From Isoetes taiwanensis (Eukaryota > Streptophyta > Lycopodiopsida > Isoetales > Isoetaceae), in NCBI GenBank assembly GCA_021234155.1, contig JAJEKV010000008.1, forward strand, positions 10,410,740 through 10,474,739: DNA of 64,000 nucleotides. Direction: 5' to 3'. Below the pieces are notes generated by a model. That model was not told the origin of the DNA. It saw nothing but the letters and a program-made list of their open reading frames with translations, and searched no databases. Positions 10,420-21,669 of this stretch are shown piece after piece; within the stretch, counting starts at the first letter, position 1, and the number at the start of each line of letters is the position of its first letter. The translations under genes were made by a program, and so were the position numbers.

Positions 10420-10510
10420 ATTGGTAGCACATTTGGTAAAGGTGTGTGACTTGTAACTAGAAGGTTGCAAGTTCAAATCTCATTTTGTACAACTACCCTT
10501 TTGCATCTGT
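10420..10510 (+). repeat. tRNA-like / SINE-like segment
   Basis: It contains an A-box-like GGTAGCACATTTGGTAAAGG, a TTGTAA at the anticodon-loop position and a B-box-like GTTCAAATCTC at tRNA-like spacing. Stems are poor, so it is not a functional tRNA. It could be a decayed tRNA-derived SINE head that served as gypsy A target. Confidence 0.35.
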
Positions 10511-10669
10511 GTGACGGCCATCTTTTGTATATCTTATAATCTTCTTATATTATAATGTTATACCGTAAGTGTGTAGTGCATCGAGCCCTAATTTGAATGG
10601 CCGAGATCATCTGGATGCATCCGAAGACCTAGATTTATTGCACGACTTACCAACATGGGGAAAGGGTAA

Positions 10670-12330
10670 ATGAAAAGGGGGAAAAGGAAAAGGGAAGTGG
10701 AAAGAGAGAATGTGAAGGGCAAAAAGGCATGGAGAAAAGGGAAAATGGTAAAAAGAAAAGGGAAAAGGAAAAGGGTGGGGATAAGAGAAGAGAAAAAGGC
10801 ATGGAAAACGAAAAAGGGAAAGGGAACCTGGGAAAAAGGCACGAGGGAAGGAGGAAGAGATAAAGTGGAAAAGGCATGAAAAAGAAAAAAGGAAAGAGGA
10901 AAAGGTTGAAAAAAGGAGAAAATGAAGGAGAAAAAAAGCATGGAAAAGGGGAGGAGAAAAAAAGCATGGGAAAAGGAAGGAGCATGGGAAAAGGGGAAAA
11001 GAGAAGCGTTGAGGAAAGGAGGAAAAAGGAAGGGACAAATGGCATAGGAAAAGGGAAAAAAAAAAAAAAGGAAGGGGGAAGGGAAAAAACGATCATCAAG
11101 AAAAAGGGAAGAGTGAAAGGTTGGAAAAATGAGGAAAAGAAGGGGGGAAAGGAGGAACAAAAGAAAAGGATGGGGGAGGGGGAAAAGAAAAGGGGCATAG
11201 AAAAAGGGAAAGTGAGAAGAAAGAAAAAGGAAAGGGAAAAGGGGAAAGGAACCTAGGTAAAGGTCACAAGGAAAAGGAAAAAGAGGAAACGAGAAAAGGG
11301 AAGGGGGGAAGGGCATGAGAGAAAAGGGAAGAGGAAAATGATGAAGAAAGGGAAAAAAGAAAAATGGGAAAAGAAAAGGGGCAACAGAGAAAAAGTGGGG
11401 AAATGAGGAAAATGGGTATAGGAAATAAGAGAATAAAATAAATGTGCAAAAGGCATGGAAAAAGGGGAAAGGAAAAGGAAAGGAAGGGAAAAAGTGCACA
11501 GGAAAAGGATCGGCAAAGGAGGAAAATGGAAAGAAAAAAATCCATCAAGAAAAGGAAACGGGAAAAAAGGGAAAGGGAAAGGGAAGCAGGGGAGTGATGG
11601 AGGGGAGGGAATGGGAAAAAGGACATGAGGAAAAGAAAAGAGAAAAGAAAAAAGGAAGGGTTGAAAGAAAGGAAAATTGCACGGGAAGAGGGAAAAGGTG
11701 GGAAAAGGAGGAAAAGGAAGCACGGAAAAAATAGAAAGAAGAAAAGGGTGGGAAAAAGGGCATCGGAAAAGGGAAATAGAAAAGAAAAAAGAATGGAAAA
11801 GAGAGAGGCACGGGAAAAAGGAAATGAGGAAAATGGAAAAGGGGAAGAGAAAAAGGGAACATGGAAAAGGGAAAGAGGGAAAGGGTGAGGAGATGGAAAA
11901 AGGGAAGGTAAAAAGGGCATGGAAAACGGGAGGGAAAAAGAAAAATGGAAGGGAAAAGGGCACACAAAAAAGGGAGGAAAAGAGTGGGAAAATGAGGAAA
12001 AGAGAAGGGAAAATAGGCGTGGAAAAGGGCGAAAGAGTAAAAGGTTGAGAAAAAAAGAAGACATGGAAAAAGGGTGCGGAAAAGAGAAGGCATAAAAAAA
12101 GAGAAAGGGGAAGGGAAAAGGGCAAAGAAAAAAGAGAAGAGGGAAAAGGTGGAGAAAAGAGCAAAAGGGAAGGGAAAAAGGTTATCGGGAACAGGGAAGG
12201 GGGAAGGAAAGGGATGGGAAAACAAGGAAACATGTGAGAAAGACAAGAAAAAAAAGGAAAAGAAAAAAAAAGTAGAGAAAATAAGAAAAAATGAAATGCG
12301 GGATAGAGCAAAAGGGAAAGGGAAAGGGAT
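10670..12330 (+). repeat. 1.7-kb polypurine (G/A) tract
   Basis: About 1.65 kb is built from irregular GGGAAAAGG / GGCATGGAAAAGG units. The plus strand is nearly all A and G, with pyrimidines mostly in a recurring CATGG word. Long lysine/glutamate-rich (plus) and phenylalanine/proline/serine-rich (minus) open frames here are consequences of the composition, not genes. Unit spacing is irregular, so it is a degenerate minisatellite. Confidence 0.9.
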
Positions 12331-12377
12331 AGGGCTTTTCTCACTGGATCCCAAAGCATTTACAAGCTCTCAACTTA

Positions 12378-12406
12378 TGCCCAGCAACGCTGGGCACTAT
12401 TACTAG
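12378..12406 (+). other. Helitron-type 3' terminus (second copy)
   Basis: A 9-bp stem including a flanking T-A pair, AAC loop, then ACTATTA-type spacer and CTAG. Compare 5454-5483. Confidence 0.8.
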
Positions 12407-14011
12407 TATGAGTATAATGTTCGTATGATACGCATATCCTTATAGTCGTCACGACCATATTCTTTCCGTCCCGGCAGACATGGCCATGCTTTTGAAGCTC
12501 AGAAGAAAAAACAATGGCATAATGAAACTATTGGGAGCTTTGTAGCGATGATTAGTGCGATCTAAGGACTATAACGACATAAGTTTCTTCTTTGATAGGC
12601 TTTGTGACAAATTGATTTATTCTGTTCTCTCATTTTCTTTTATACTATGATGGATTTTGCTGCGCAAGATGACGGATTTGCCTACATCAGCCAACTTTTA
12701 TGCCCCTTTCTTTTCCATGGCTTTTCATCTGAAAGTTTGCGACCTCATCCTTCTCGACGGCTCAACAAAGAAGCTCCGCTTCTTTTTCTTATGCTGCTTC
12801 TGTTTGGAGCTTTATACAGGTGCCTGGTATGATCCAAATGAAAATAGGTGAGCCGAAAATGGAGATAGATGAGCCGATAAAATCTGCAACTCCCAGCTAT
12901 CGGCGCTCCTGAAAGCTTTACGCAAGTGTCTAGTACGATCCAAAGGTTGTTCTCCTGTTTTTTGGAGATTTACCTAGGGCTCTGGTGAGGTCGATCTGAC
13001 CTGGAGGTTCGAATCCTCCAACCCGGAAGAGAACGCGCTTCGTTGCTTATTGCCGAAATAGGGTTCAGACAGAGCTTGTTTTGCACCATTAGTTGGTTAT
13101 TTATTTTATTCATGATCTTAAAGTAATGTAGGCTTCGCTTAAATCATCCTGAACCATTTCTATAGAATCGACAAGAAATTCTGCTAGAATTGAACCACCT
13201 GCCAACATTTCCTTCCTATAGACAAATCGACCCAAAGCAATTTGAAATTGCACGGCGATTCCATCATGCCGGATATTTGAAATAATGATTCTGTCCAATG
13301 GAATATTTTTATTAGAATATTCCATCGGGAAGAATGTTTCGAATGCTGATTCTGCCCGGTGGGATAGTAACATTTGTGATTCCATCTGAAGTAATTTTTT
13401 GGACGGCTTGGATGATCCCAGCAGACCGGTGGCTGGATCTAGTATTGGACAGTGTCAGGTACCTGAAACGGGGTCTCTGGAACGGGACACATTCCTGAAG
13501 GGTTGGTGATTCTGTGGAAGGGTCACTGCGAAGGAATTACTAAAACAAGGGTAAAACTATTTTCATCCCCTGCATAAATAGTGAAGAAAACTTAAAATAA
13601 ATAAATAAATAAACTAGAATGGCGCCTTAAATAGCACTTTTGAAGAAACAGTAAAAAGGAAGAAGATATTTGCAAAAACTGAAGGTACCAAAGCGAAGAA
13701 TCCATCAAGGCCTCCTTGCACCATAGCCTTGGCCTTCTGACGAAGGGGCGAGGAGCAAGAAGGATGTTGCTCCTCAGTGCCACAGCTGCAGCTCTGCTTG
13801 CAGAGAGAAAACAACAAAAAAAAGGGCAAAGAACTTTCCATGTTGTGGGGGTGTGCCCCGTTGGTCGCACTTTCCGATGGCCCAGTGACCTGCTCTTTGC
13901 TGTCGCCAGTCGCAGGCCCCACCGGCCACACCAGAAAGTGCTCCCTGTGGGTATACCCCCATACATAATCAACTAAGACTACTAAGGTTATCAGGGGAGG
14001 AATTACATATA
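12407..14011. other. Intergenic sequence, no recognised gene
   Basis: No convincing gene. The minus frame at 13110-13385 (91 codons) and overlapping frames on both strands at 13592-13976 have no known motif. A perfect tRNA-type T-arm (GGAGG-TTCGAAT-CCTCC, 13003-13019) occurs, but no matching D-arm or acceptor stem, so no tRNA is called. A short ATAAATA repeat lies near 13597-13610. Confidence 0.5.
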
Positions 14012-14137
14012 CAAGAAAGGCATTTTAGGATGCATTCCGAGGAGTCATCCCCGCCTTCGCCTTCTAGGATGCATTCCGGGAAGGAATCCCTGCCGACGCC
14101 GTTACTCCCCGGAATGCATCCTAGAATGCCTTTCTTG
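14012..14137. repeat. Nested palindrome cluster
   Basis: The 28-base arms 14012-14039 and 14110-14137 are near-perfect inverted repeats (AAGAAAGGCATTTTAGG... against its complement, one or two mismatches). A third copy of the core TTCTAGGATGCATTCCGGG (14062-14080) is a perfect 19-base inverted partner of 14108-14126. The segment can fold as either a long or a short hairpin. It could be a tiny MITE with subterminal repeats; no target duplication is obvious. Confidence 0.8.
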
Positions 14138-14902
14138 AAACATGAATGTCATCGTGGTATTCGATTTCAAGTAAAACGCCCCTGAATCTGTAAAAATAGA
14201 CCAGAATGCAAGGTGGAAGGAAGGATGTAGGTGAAAACAAACCCGAACGATGGTGAAAGCTCAAACTGCACCATGTGAGGCCTTATGATTCCTTGGACCT
14301 TTCTTGATTATTACCCCGTTGTTTCTGCATTGGTTACCATATTGTTTCATCATCATAAGGGTTAGGGGATCGAAAAAAAAAAAAAAAAAAAAAAAAGGAA
14401 TTATTATTGTTATTATTGTTTTTATGGATAAGACCCCATTGTACAGGCGATATTGTTTTAGTATGGATGGGAAGTATTTGGTTGGAGTTATTTACTTATT
14501 GGCCCATGTTGTGGGGCCCCATTGTACAAGTGGATGCTTGAGGTACAAAGCCTTGCATCCACTACATGTCACGCTTTGGTCTCCTATTTCCATGCATTTT
14601 CGGTTTTGCATGTTCACACCTGGCTCAAAGGCATACATGCATGGGATTAAAAATAAAATAAAATAAAATAAATAATTAATTAATTATTATGTCCTCTAGC
14701 ATGGCCGGCCCTTCATCTTTTGAAGGGGGGTATAGTGGCATTACCTTGGTGTTTTGTTTGGTGGCATGGCTTTCAAAAGGGGAAGGTCACACTTCCTTTG
14801 ACCCCCTGTACGGGGGGAATCTATGGGGACCATTAGGGTCCGATGTGGTTAAGAGAATGATTAAAACTAACACCCATCTAGCATCCTGAGGGTCAGTCCT
14901 GT
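14138..14902. other. Intergenic with A-rich microsatellites
   Basis: No gene recognised. It contains an A run of about 23 bases near 14370-14396 and (AAAAT)n/(TAAT)n repeats near 14648-14690. It forms the left flank of the LTR element that begins at 14903. Confidence 0.6.
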
Positions 14903-15114
14903 TGTTAGAATATATGTTATGATGACCATATAGATCAAGGATTGATGACATGGCGCGAGTCATGTGACCATGCTGAGGTGGCAATCCCAATAAGATGAGG
15001 AGTCGTGTCCTTAGGTGTAAAGGTGTGTCTATATATATGTTTTGTATGCCACGTTTGGCTCATACACATTAATCAATCTCATCTACCTATTCTTCACCAT
15101 TATGGCACTTCACA
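14903..15114 (+). repeat. 5' LTR (212 bp)
   Basis: It starts TGTTAGAATATATG and ends GGCACTTCACA. A CTATATATATG box near 15032-15042 is a likely TATA element for the element's transcript. It matches 17452-17663 at about 95%. Confidence 0.93.
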
Positions 15115-15126
15115 TGGTATCAGAGC
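15115..15126 (+). other. Primer-binding site, tRNA-iMet type
   Basis: TGGTATCAGAGC directly abuts the 5' LTR. It is the same primer class as the copia element at 1-7551. Confidence 0.92.
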
Positions 15127-17066
15127 TTGAGCTCTAAATCGATCCTGGGAGGAGACTTAACATCAAGCAATGTAGCAATGCAATCAGATAGAAGTAGGGG
15201 ATTTGAAGAATTAGATTGTTTGATTATGGAAGAAGAATTTCGGAAGAGCTCTTTCTTTGATGAAATTATCAGAGCGGAAGAAGAGCTTCTTGAAGGATGC
15301 AAGATTCTGCAGATAAAGGTAGAAGAATGGCTGGAGGATTATTTTCTAAAGCAAGAAGAACCAAGCAGAGTTTTAGTTGCTGAAGCAGGATGTTATAGGG
15401 CCGAGATAGAAGGCAAAGTTCTTGAAGACTTCGTTATCCAGAGGGAAGGGGCCCAGATTAATGCTCCCGTTAGCCATGAAGGAGAGATGCAGATGCCTAT
15501 ATCAGGCCGGATTAGGCTAGTGGCAGAAGGTTTTGTTGCCCTTGAAGAGGCTGCTGAAAAATTACAAGCAAAATTTGGCTTTAATGGGTACAGGTTGAAG
15601 CCTACAGGGCTAAGAAAAATGATGGGGTTAAGAATCCCTTTGGATCTGTGGCGGTTGCTAAAGATTTGGATGGAATTGTGATGCTGAATTGTAAATCATT
15701 GCCAGAAGACTTTGTTGAGCATCAAGATAGAGCAGAAAGCACCCAATTTGAAGATAGAATCCCTGGCAATGATGATCCACAAGAAGAAAAGGCAGAGAAA
15801 GATGTCGTCGTGGAAAGATACTCCTTACAAGCAAAAGAATTATTTTATAATATGGGATTTCTGGATAGAGGCGAACCTGCAGAAGAGAATTTGGATGGGA
15901 AAAACCATGCACAAATCAAGGCAGATACATCTATGATGACAAATTTACAGGCCCCATATGGAATTTGGGCAGAAATAGCTGTTCACAAAACAAATTCTGG
16001 CGCTGATTATGGGCAAAGGAAGCACCCTGGAAGCATTGCAGAGATCGAATTAAGCATGCAAACAAACACGAATTATTGGGATTATATTGCAGAGGAGAAG
16101 GCTACCAAGGAGCAATTACAGAAACAGGTCGGCAAAGCAAGTGAAGCACTTCGAGAAAATGCTGGTGAGGTGGATGAGGGCACAAAACAAAAGGCTAGTC
16201 AGATTTATGATGCGATCCCGGCCAAGAATAAGGAAAAATTCGGACCTTGGGTTGCCAGAAAATGCCATCTTTCTTCTGCTAAAGATCCCAAACCAAAATC
16301 ATGTTCAACGACGATGCATTTTCTACCCAGCAAGGCTATAATATTAAGAAGATGAAGGAATATTACAAGGATCGGTATGAATGGGTGCTTAAATTTCTAA
16401 CAGCAGTATTGGATTCTAAAGTTCAAGAGCATTATGCACCGGTGGTGATAGTAAGAAGGATCATCCATAAGCGTAGAAGCTTCACAAATCTTGGGCTTCC
16501 ATTTTTTAATTGGGCAAGCATATATGGAGAAGATCTGCAAGCCAAAATTAAGAATATAGTGGGAAGACGATATAAACAGACCATGATCGGCCCTGCTTTA
16601 ATAATCCTTATGAAGGCACATCAGGAACCAGGCCGCCATGCCAGACGGAGACCTGTCACGCAAAGACAAATGTTAACTAATAATATCGAGCATGCAGATC
16701 GGCTCTACGGCGAAATTGAACAGAATGGAACTTTGATTCCCAAATCTATTCTCATGCTGGATGTTGGAGCTATGCCGAAGTACGCCGTAATTTATGAGAG
16801 TCTCAAATCGATAGGCGAGGAGGCTCTTCGATTTTGTCTGAAAGCCCCAAAACCTTTTGCTGACGCAGTGCAATATGACACAAAAATACGAAGACTTCAA
16901 AGCCATGGAAATTGTGCCAAGTGACAGATTCAAGTCCAAATATTCCGATAAATATGCTAAATTAAGTGGATGGGTACATGATGCAATTTCAAAAATATGG
17001 AGCGGACCCGTTGAACCGTTACATAGAAGAACAAGATGTCTTGCCTATACCATGAAAACACAGTGA
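15127..17066 (+). pseudogene. Unrecognised ORF region carried by the LTR element
   Basis: Three long frames overlap end to end: 15127-15681 (184 codons), 15648-16355 (235) and 16301-16924 (207), with a short continuation to 17066. The frame changes look like frameshifts in one original reading of roughly 600 codons, open straight from the primer site. The first part is acidic and helical (EEEFRKSSFFDEIIRAEEE), the middle has a lysine/glutamine coiled-coil-like block (EEKATKEQLQKQVGKASEA), and the last part is basic. I see no zinc knuckle, DSGA, integrase or YxDD motif. It may be a very divergent gag or a captured host gene. Confidence 0.5.
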
Positions 17067-17441
17067 CAATGCCCATAGGTATGACATGGACAAACATTAT
17101 CAATTTTTCTATTTAAATTTGGGAAATTCATGTCATGACGAAGGCCCATGTTTGTTGGGACGAATTTCTTCTGAATTATTATGTACAGTGTTCTAGTGTC
17201 TAGAATCTACAATAGTAGTTATAATACTGAGGATCCCATTGTATGATCTTAGCATTTCTCGGATGCTATAGATCAAGGGGCAGAAGGCCTAACTTATATG
17301 ATGTAGGCATCCTCGTAGCATTATAATCTAGTACGTCTAGAGTTTAGAGTTTGAGTTCTCAAATTTGAAGGGCATTTGAATTCTCTCCATTAAGGGGGAG
17401 ATTTGCCAAAGGAGAGTTCAATCCTTCTTAGTCCATTGATC

Positions 17442-17451
17442 AAGGGGGGAG
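17442..17451 (+). other. Polypurine tract
   Basis: AAGGGGGGAG immediately precedes the 3' LTR. It is the expected plus-strand primer site and fits the plus orientation. Confidence 0.9.
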
Positions 17452-17663
17452 TGTTAGAATATAGGTTATGATGATCATATAGATCAAGGATTGATGACAT
17501 GGCGCGAGCCATGTGACCATGATGAGGTGGCAATTCCAGTAAGATGAGGAGTCGTATCCTTAGGTGTAAAGGTGTGTCTATATATATGTTTTGTATGCCA
17601 CGTTTGGCTCATACACATTATTCAATCTCATCTACCTATTCTTCACCATTCTGGAACTTCACA
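17452..17663 (+). repeat. 3' LTR (212 bp)
   Basis: It starts TGTTAGAATATAGG and ends GGAACTTCACA, followed by the CCTGT target duplication. Differences from the 5' LTR are scattered single-base changes. Confidence 0.93.
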
Positions 17664-18068
17664 CCTGTTTGGTTAGAGTCCAAGTAAGGTCTAGGTCTCT
17701 TAGGATTTGATGGATCCTGTATTTGGGGGGTGAGTGTGTGCTTCATGTTTACATCCTGTAACCCTCTCCCGAGAGCCGATTCCATCTCCCACTCCCCTTT
17801 GTCTCATTTGGTGCTTGCACTTGGTGTGTCGCGTGGATGTTTGTTTTAGTGTCTGACGTTCTTCCCTGTCCTCGTGCTTGCACATCTTTGCTTTGTGGGT
17901 GTCCCAGGTCTTGTGTGTTGCGTAGATGTGTGACCCGCGTCTGACATCCTTCCCTTGACTTCTTGGTGTCGCCTTCTTCTAGTTTTCTTGTTTGGAGTTA
18001 GTGTGCGTTCTATGATCGCTTCATGTAGAGTCTTTGTCTACCTCATGAACACATGCTAGTCGTTTTAG
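17664..18068. other. Upstream flank of the BRIZ gene
   Basis: No gene recognised. The sequence is T/G/C-rich with several related CTGACGTTCTTCCCT and CTGACATCCTTCCCT words and repeated GTGTCGCGTGGATGT / GTGTTGCGTAGATGT segments, so it carries a diverged direct repeat (about 17825-17960). It could hold the promoter or a first intron of the downstream gene. Confidence 0.5.
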
Positions 18069-18227
18069 GTTCATACTATCACTCCACCTACCACATCGAA
18101 CTGCAGTTTAGAGCGACATTTGTTGAAAGAATGTTCGCCACGTGGCAATGCAGGATTGGCCGTGGGCCCAAAATTGAACCCACCTTCACATTTACGTAAC
18201 AATAATGTGATTCGAAGAGCGAATTTT

Positions 18228-21224
18228 ATGCCTAACACAAGAGCACACATGTTGAATGTGGAAGTGCACGATCTGGAGCGCCATGCTTCCATGGAGGACC
18301 AATTCTGTTTACCAGATGAGATGCTTGAAAAAGAGGGCATGGATGACGAGGACCCTACTAGCTCCACTAAGGTCATCAGGTTCTCCTCCGGAAACCCAAG
18401 AGTTGAAACGACCTGGGGTCTCATGCATCTTTTCCGGAATTCCACGAACAAATCTGAAAATGCTGAAACTCTTCCGGTACATTCCCCCTTCTATCACATC
18501 GTTTGTTGGTTAAATTTAAGAAGTTTGTTCTGTAATTTTGTAAAACCTTCATTGAAGTGCATATGTATTTGTAAGAAGGAGGTCATTTAATACTTCATGG
18601 TAGACGGCATGTTAGTCATAGAATGGAGCTTGAAACAAAAGTGATTGTAAGGAAAAAGTTGCTTAGGAATGAAGGTTATGGAATATACTCTGCAAAAATT
18701 TTGCAGCTTTTTTTTTTTTTTCCTATAGGGCAGTCTAGATATGGTTAAGCTGCTATAATTAGAGACTCTTTTCTCGAAAAATATAATCTTGCAATATTGG
18801 CACTTTAATAGGTACAAAGAACAGAACAAGTCTGTGTACTTGGAGTTCCTGGTCACATGACAGGTGCAGACTTTTGTCAATTTACTGGAGCCTTTGTGCA
18901 AAATGTCAAAGAAATGAGGATAGTAAGGTAACAATCTAGATGCCTAACCGGTGTTTGTGCATCATTAAAATTATTACAACTTAATGATTCGTGCAGGAAT
19001 GAGGGATCTAGAGACAGATATAGTGTGATCATGAAATTTGACTCTCAAGGGTCAGCAGATGACTTTTACAACCATTTCAATGGATCTCCTTTTTCTTCTC
19101 TAGAGGTTATGTTTTCATTACTTTATAATGCCTGAATGTGTTATGTGATGTCACTAACATATTTCATGTCATTTCAGGCCGAAATTTGTCATGTTCTCTT
19201 TATTGCGGATGTGCAGTACACTAATTCAGGAGAACAAGCTTCCTCTGTCCCTTCAGGATCAACAGAACTACCAACATGTCCAGTTTGCCTAGGTGGAGAC
19301 GAAATGGACCTTTTGTAGAAATTGGTTTCAGAAACTTTATTGTAATTTTCGTCTTTGCAATTCAATATTCAGGAAATAAGCACTGCTTGATTTGACTTGT
19401 AATCCCTTGACTCATTAAAGTCGTTGTACTTGCAGAGAGGCTTGATCAGCCTGTAAGCGGAATTTTGACTACTGTTTGTAATCACACGTTTCATAGTTCT
19501 TGCATCTCAAAGTGGACAGATTCATCATGTCCTGTAAGTCCTGTTTCTATGTCCTTACCATTACGATTCAAAAGGCTTATTACTGAGCCATAGTTCGTTC
19601 CATCATGCATGTTTGAGATGGGTCAATGGATGCTGTTATGGATGATTTATATTTTATATTCCTATAAAAATAAGCCTGCAGAAGATGTAGTTTCATAACT
19701 AGGTCTTTGCAGTTGCCTATGATGGTCAATATAATTAAGTAAATTTCAATTTATTATTATTGAAAATGTTGATATTTAGTCCATTGTACACACAGGTCTG
19801 TCGTTATTGCCAACAAAAATATGAAAATTCAATATGCTATGTGTGTAAAGCAACCCAGAACCTTTGGATCTGCGTTATATGTGGTTTTGTTGGCTGCGGA
19901 AGGTAAATTTCTGGTCACATTTATTTTGTTCAATATTTCTACTTTTAATATTTTAATATTGGATTAGATATCAGGGTGGTCATGCAGTAAGGCATTGGAA
20001 GGAAACACAACATTGCTATTCGTTGGAGCTGGAAACACAAAGAGTTTGGGATTATGTGGGAGATAATTATGTTCACAGACTTATATTGTCAAAGACAGAT
20101 GGGAAACTTGTTGAATATAATAGTCCCTGTAATGACCATGATCGTGACAATGCTAGCAGTTGCGGGTGCAGCCGAGGGAATGAATTTGATGTAGCTGTCT
20201 GCTCTAGCAAGCTGGAAGCTGTGAGTTACTAAAATATCTACGCCATATGCACCAAATGTGCTTCTAACATTTTGGATCTTTATGTGTTATGTGCCCAGGT
20301 AGAATATGAATACAATGATTTGATGAAGACACAATTAGAAAGCCAACGCCAGGTATTTTGCTGTCAACCATCAAGTGTTTACATGGGACTAGCAAACCAA
20401 TTTTCTTTCTGGTCAGTATTTCGAAGGGTTGTTAGCAGATGCTGCCTCAAGGAGAGATGCTGCAATAGGAGAGGCTGTTCAGAAAGCTATTTCGAGCAAG
20501 TTACAAAAATTACATGCAAAGCTAGAAAAGGCTGAAGAGGAGAACTCTCTTTTAGAACAAGTGAGTGATATCTAGATGTCGTTGGTTACCTAGTAAATAG
20601 ACACTTGATACCCTGCTTTGTGGCTTGATTTTTGTGACAGCTGAACAAATGTTTATGCGACAATCAGGAAGAATGGAAGCAAAAATTTAGAAAGCTGGAA
20701 GAGGAGTAAGACCTTATCACAGATAATTTACAGATTTGTGCCCTCTAGAAATAATGGATTTCTTTCGCGGCCATCACATCGTATCCCATCACATATGCAT
20801 TTTAAGTTCCTAAGCCTTTTCTTGTTCAATGCCAAATCTAAGTTCTTAAATGTTTTAGGATAGTTAACATGCACGGTTTAAATTTATTATTATGACCTTA
20901 AAACATACCTCTTTGGGATATAAATTTTTTATTTTTATTTGTTGCATCCATATGTTGATTGTCTGTTACCCAGGTCAATTGCATCATTAAAAGAACGCGA
21001 CGAAAGAATTGGTGACCTCGAGGAGCAGGTGATCAATGCATCCTATACTTAGATGTCTAAATTTTAATCTAACTGTGGTTCTTTTGCAGGTAAGGGATCT
21101 TATGGTTTATATTGAAGCTCAGAGGGCAATGGAAGGCAACTCTGAGATTCAAGAAGCATCCGTCATGTCTGTATCTGGTCCCAAAATCAAGAACAAGCCT
21201 GCAACTAAAGCTACACGGAAGTAG
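18228..21224 (+). CDS. BRIZ: BRIZ-type E3 ubiquitin ligase (BRAP2 / RING / ZnF-UBP)
   Basis: The gene is intact with twelve exons: 18228-18476, 18812-18927, 18997-19105, 19178-19292, 19436-19533, 19796-19902, 19968-20220, 20299-20352, 20417-20560, 20641-20705, 20974-21028 and 21090-21224. All junctions are GT-AG and in phase, and together they give 499 codons. Domain order is a BRAP2 RNA-recognition-like domain (IRFSSGNPR about residue 50; [18 protein letters not shown]), a C3HC4 RING ([22 protein letters not shown]), a UBP zinc finger ([49 protein letters not shown]), then a coiled coil in exons 9-12. In Arabidopsis the BRIZ1/BRIZ2 pair forms a heteromeric ligase needed for germination; which paralogue this is cannot be told here. 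The start is the first ATG of exon 1, and the frame is open back to 18069. The usual N-terminal HSVD-type block was not seen, so an upstream exon may be missing. Confidence 0.93.
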
Positions 21225-21669
21225 TCATAAAAAAGGTGTAAAATTTGATAGGGACCATCCCAACATTTGAGGATTCAATCCACAAAACAATGATTCAATA
21301 GAGGAAGTGCCATCTATTCAACTAGAGTTTACAATTTGAAGCATGCTTTTCAATTACATTTTGCTGTTTACTGTAATAGAGTTAACTGCATGGATATTAT
21401 GTACGGGAGTGGTATTATACCGCTTTTCGTCGTGGAGTTCTACGATTGGAATGGTCATTACTCACTAATTCCTCTGAGCTTGCTTCATCGTCCATCTCAA
21501 GGCCGTTCTAGGCCGCTTTATTTTGTTAATTAACCGAATTAGATGTCAGCGCAGCCATGTGACACACCAAAAAGAAAAGCTTTGGGAGCTCTCACACGTG
21601 GCATACCAAGCAAAAAAACACGGCAGTCTTATTTTTAAAACACACATATTTCACAAATGAGGTTTGGCC

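Larger units (their letters stand above)
10540..12406 (+). mobile_element. Non-autonomous Helitron with polypurine core
   Basis: The proposed 5' end is A|TCTTCTTATATTATAATG at 10540, like the TC-plus-TATA-rich start of plant Helitrons. The 3' end is a perfect hairpin (GCCCAGC-AAC-GCTGGGC, 12378-12396) 6 bases before CTAG (12403-12406), followed by T. It encodes no Rep/helicase. Between the termini lies ~1.7 kb of almost pure purine on the plus strand. The 3' hairpin matches that of the insert at 642-5483. Confidence 0.72.
14903..17663 (+). mobile_element. Complete non-autonomous LTR retrotransposon
   Basis: Two 212-bp LTRs (14903-15114 and 17452-17663) begin TGTTAGAATA and end TTCACA. A perfect CCTGT target duplication flanks them (14898-14902 and 17664-17668). 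A tRNA-iMet primer site TGGTATCAGAGC (15115-15126) follows the 5' LTR, and a polypurine tract AAGGGGGGAG (17442-17451) precedes the 3' LTR. I count about 10 differences in 212 bases between the LTRs. No gag, protease, integrase or RT is recognisable inside, only long unfamiliar frames, so this is a LARD/TRIM-like passenger mobilised in trans, probably by copia machinery. Confidence 0.93.

Noticed and set aside
10420-10510. Functional tRNA-Thr gene
   Set aside because: A- and B-box-like words are present but anticodon and T stems do not pair.
10588-12406. Many long open frames on both strands (up to 368 codons) in the polypurine region
   Set aside because: They are F/L/S/P-rich or K/E/G-rich translations of a purine tract; composition alone keeps them open.
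12487-12550. A short KKQWHNE-like motif on the plus strand resembling the KKQWHDK motif of the gypsy B integrase C-terminus
   Set aside because: Only about six residues match and the surroundings show no integrase sequence.
13003-13019. tRNA gene
   Set aside because: Only the T-arm is present; no acceptor or D-arm partner at the right distance.
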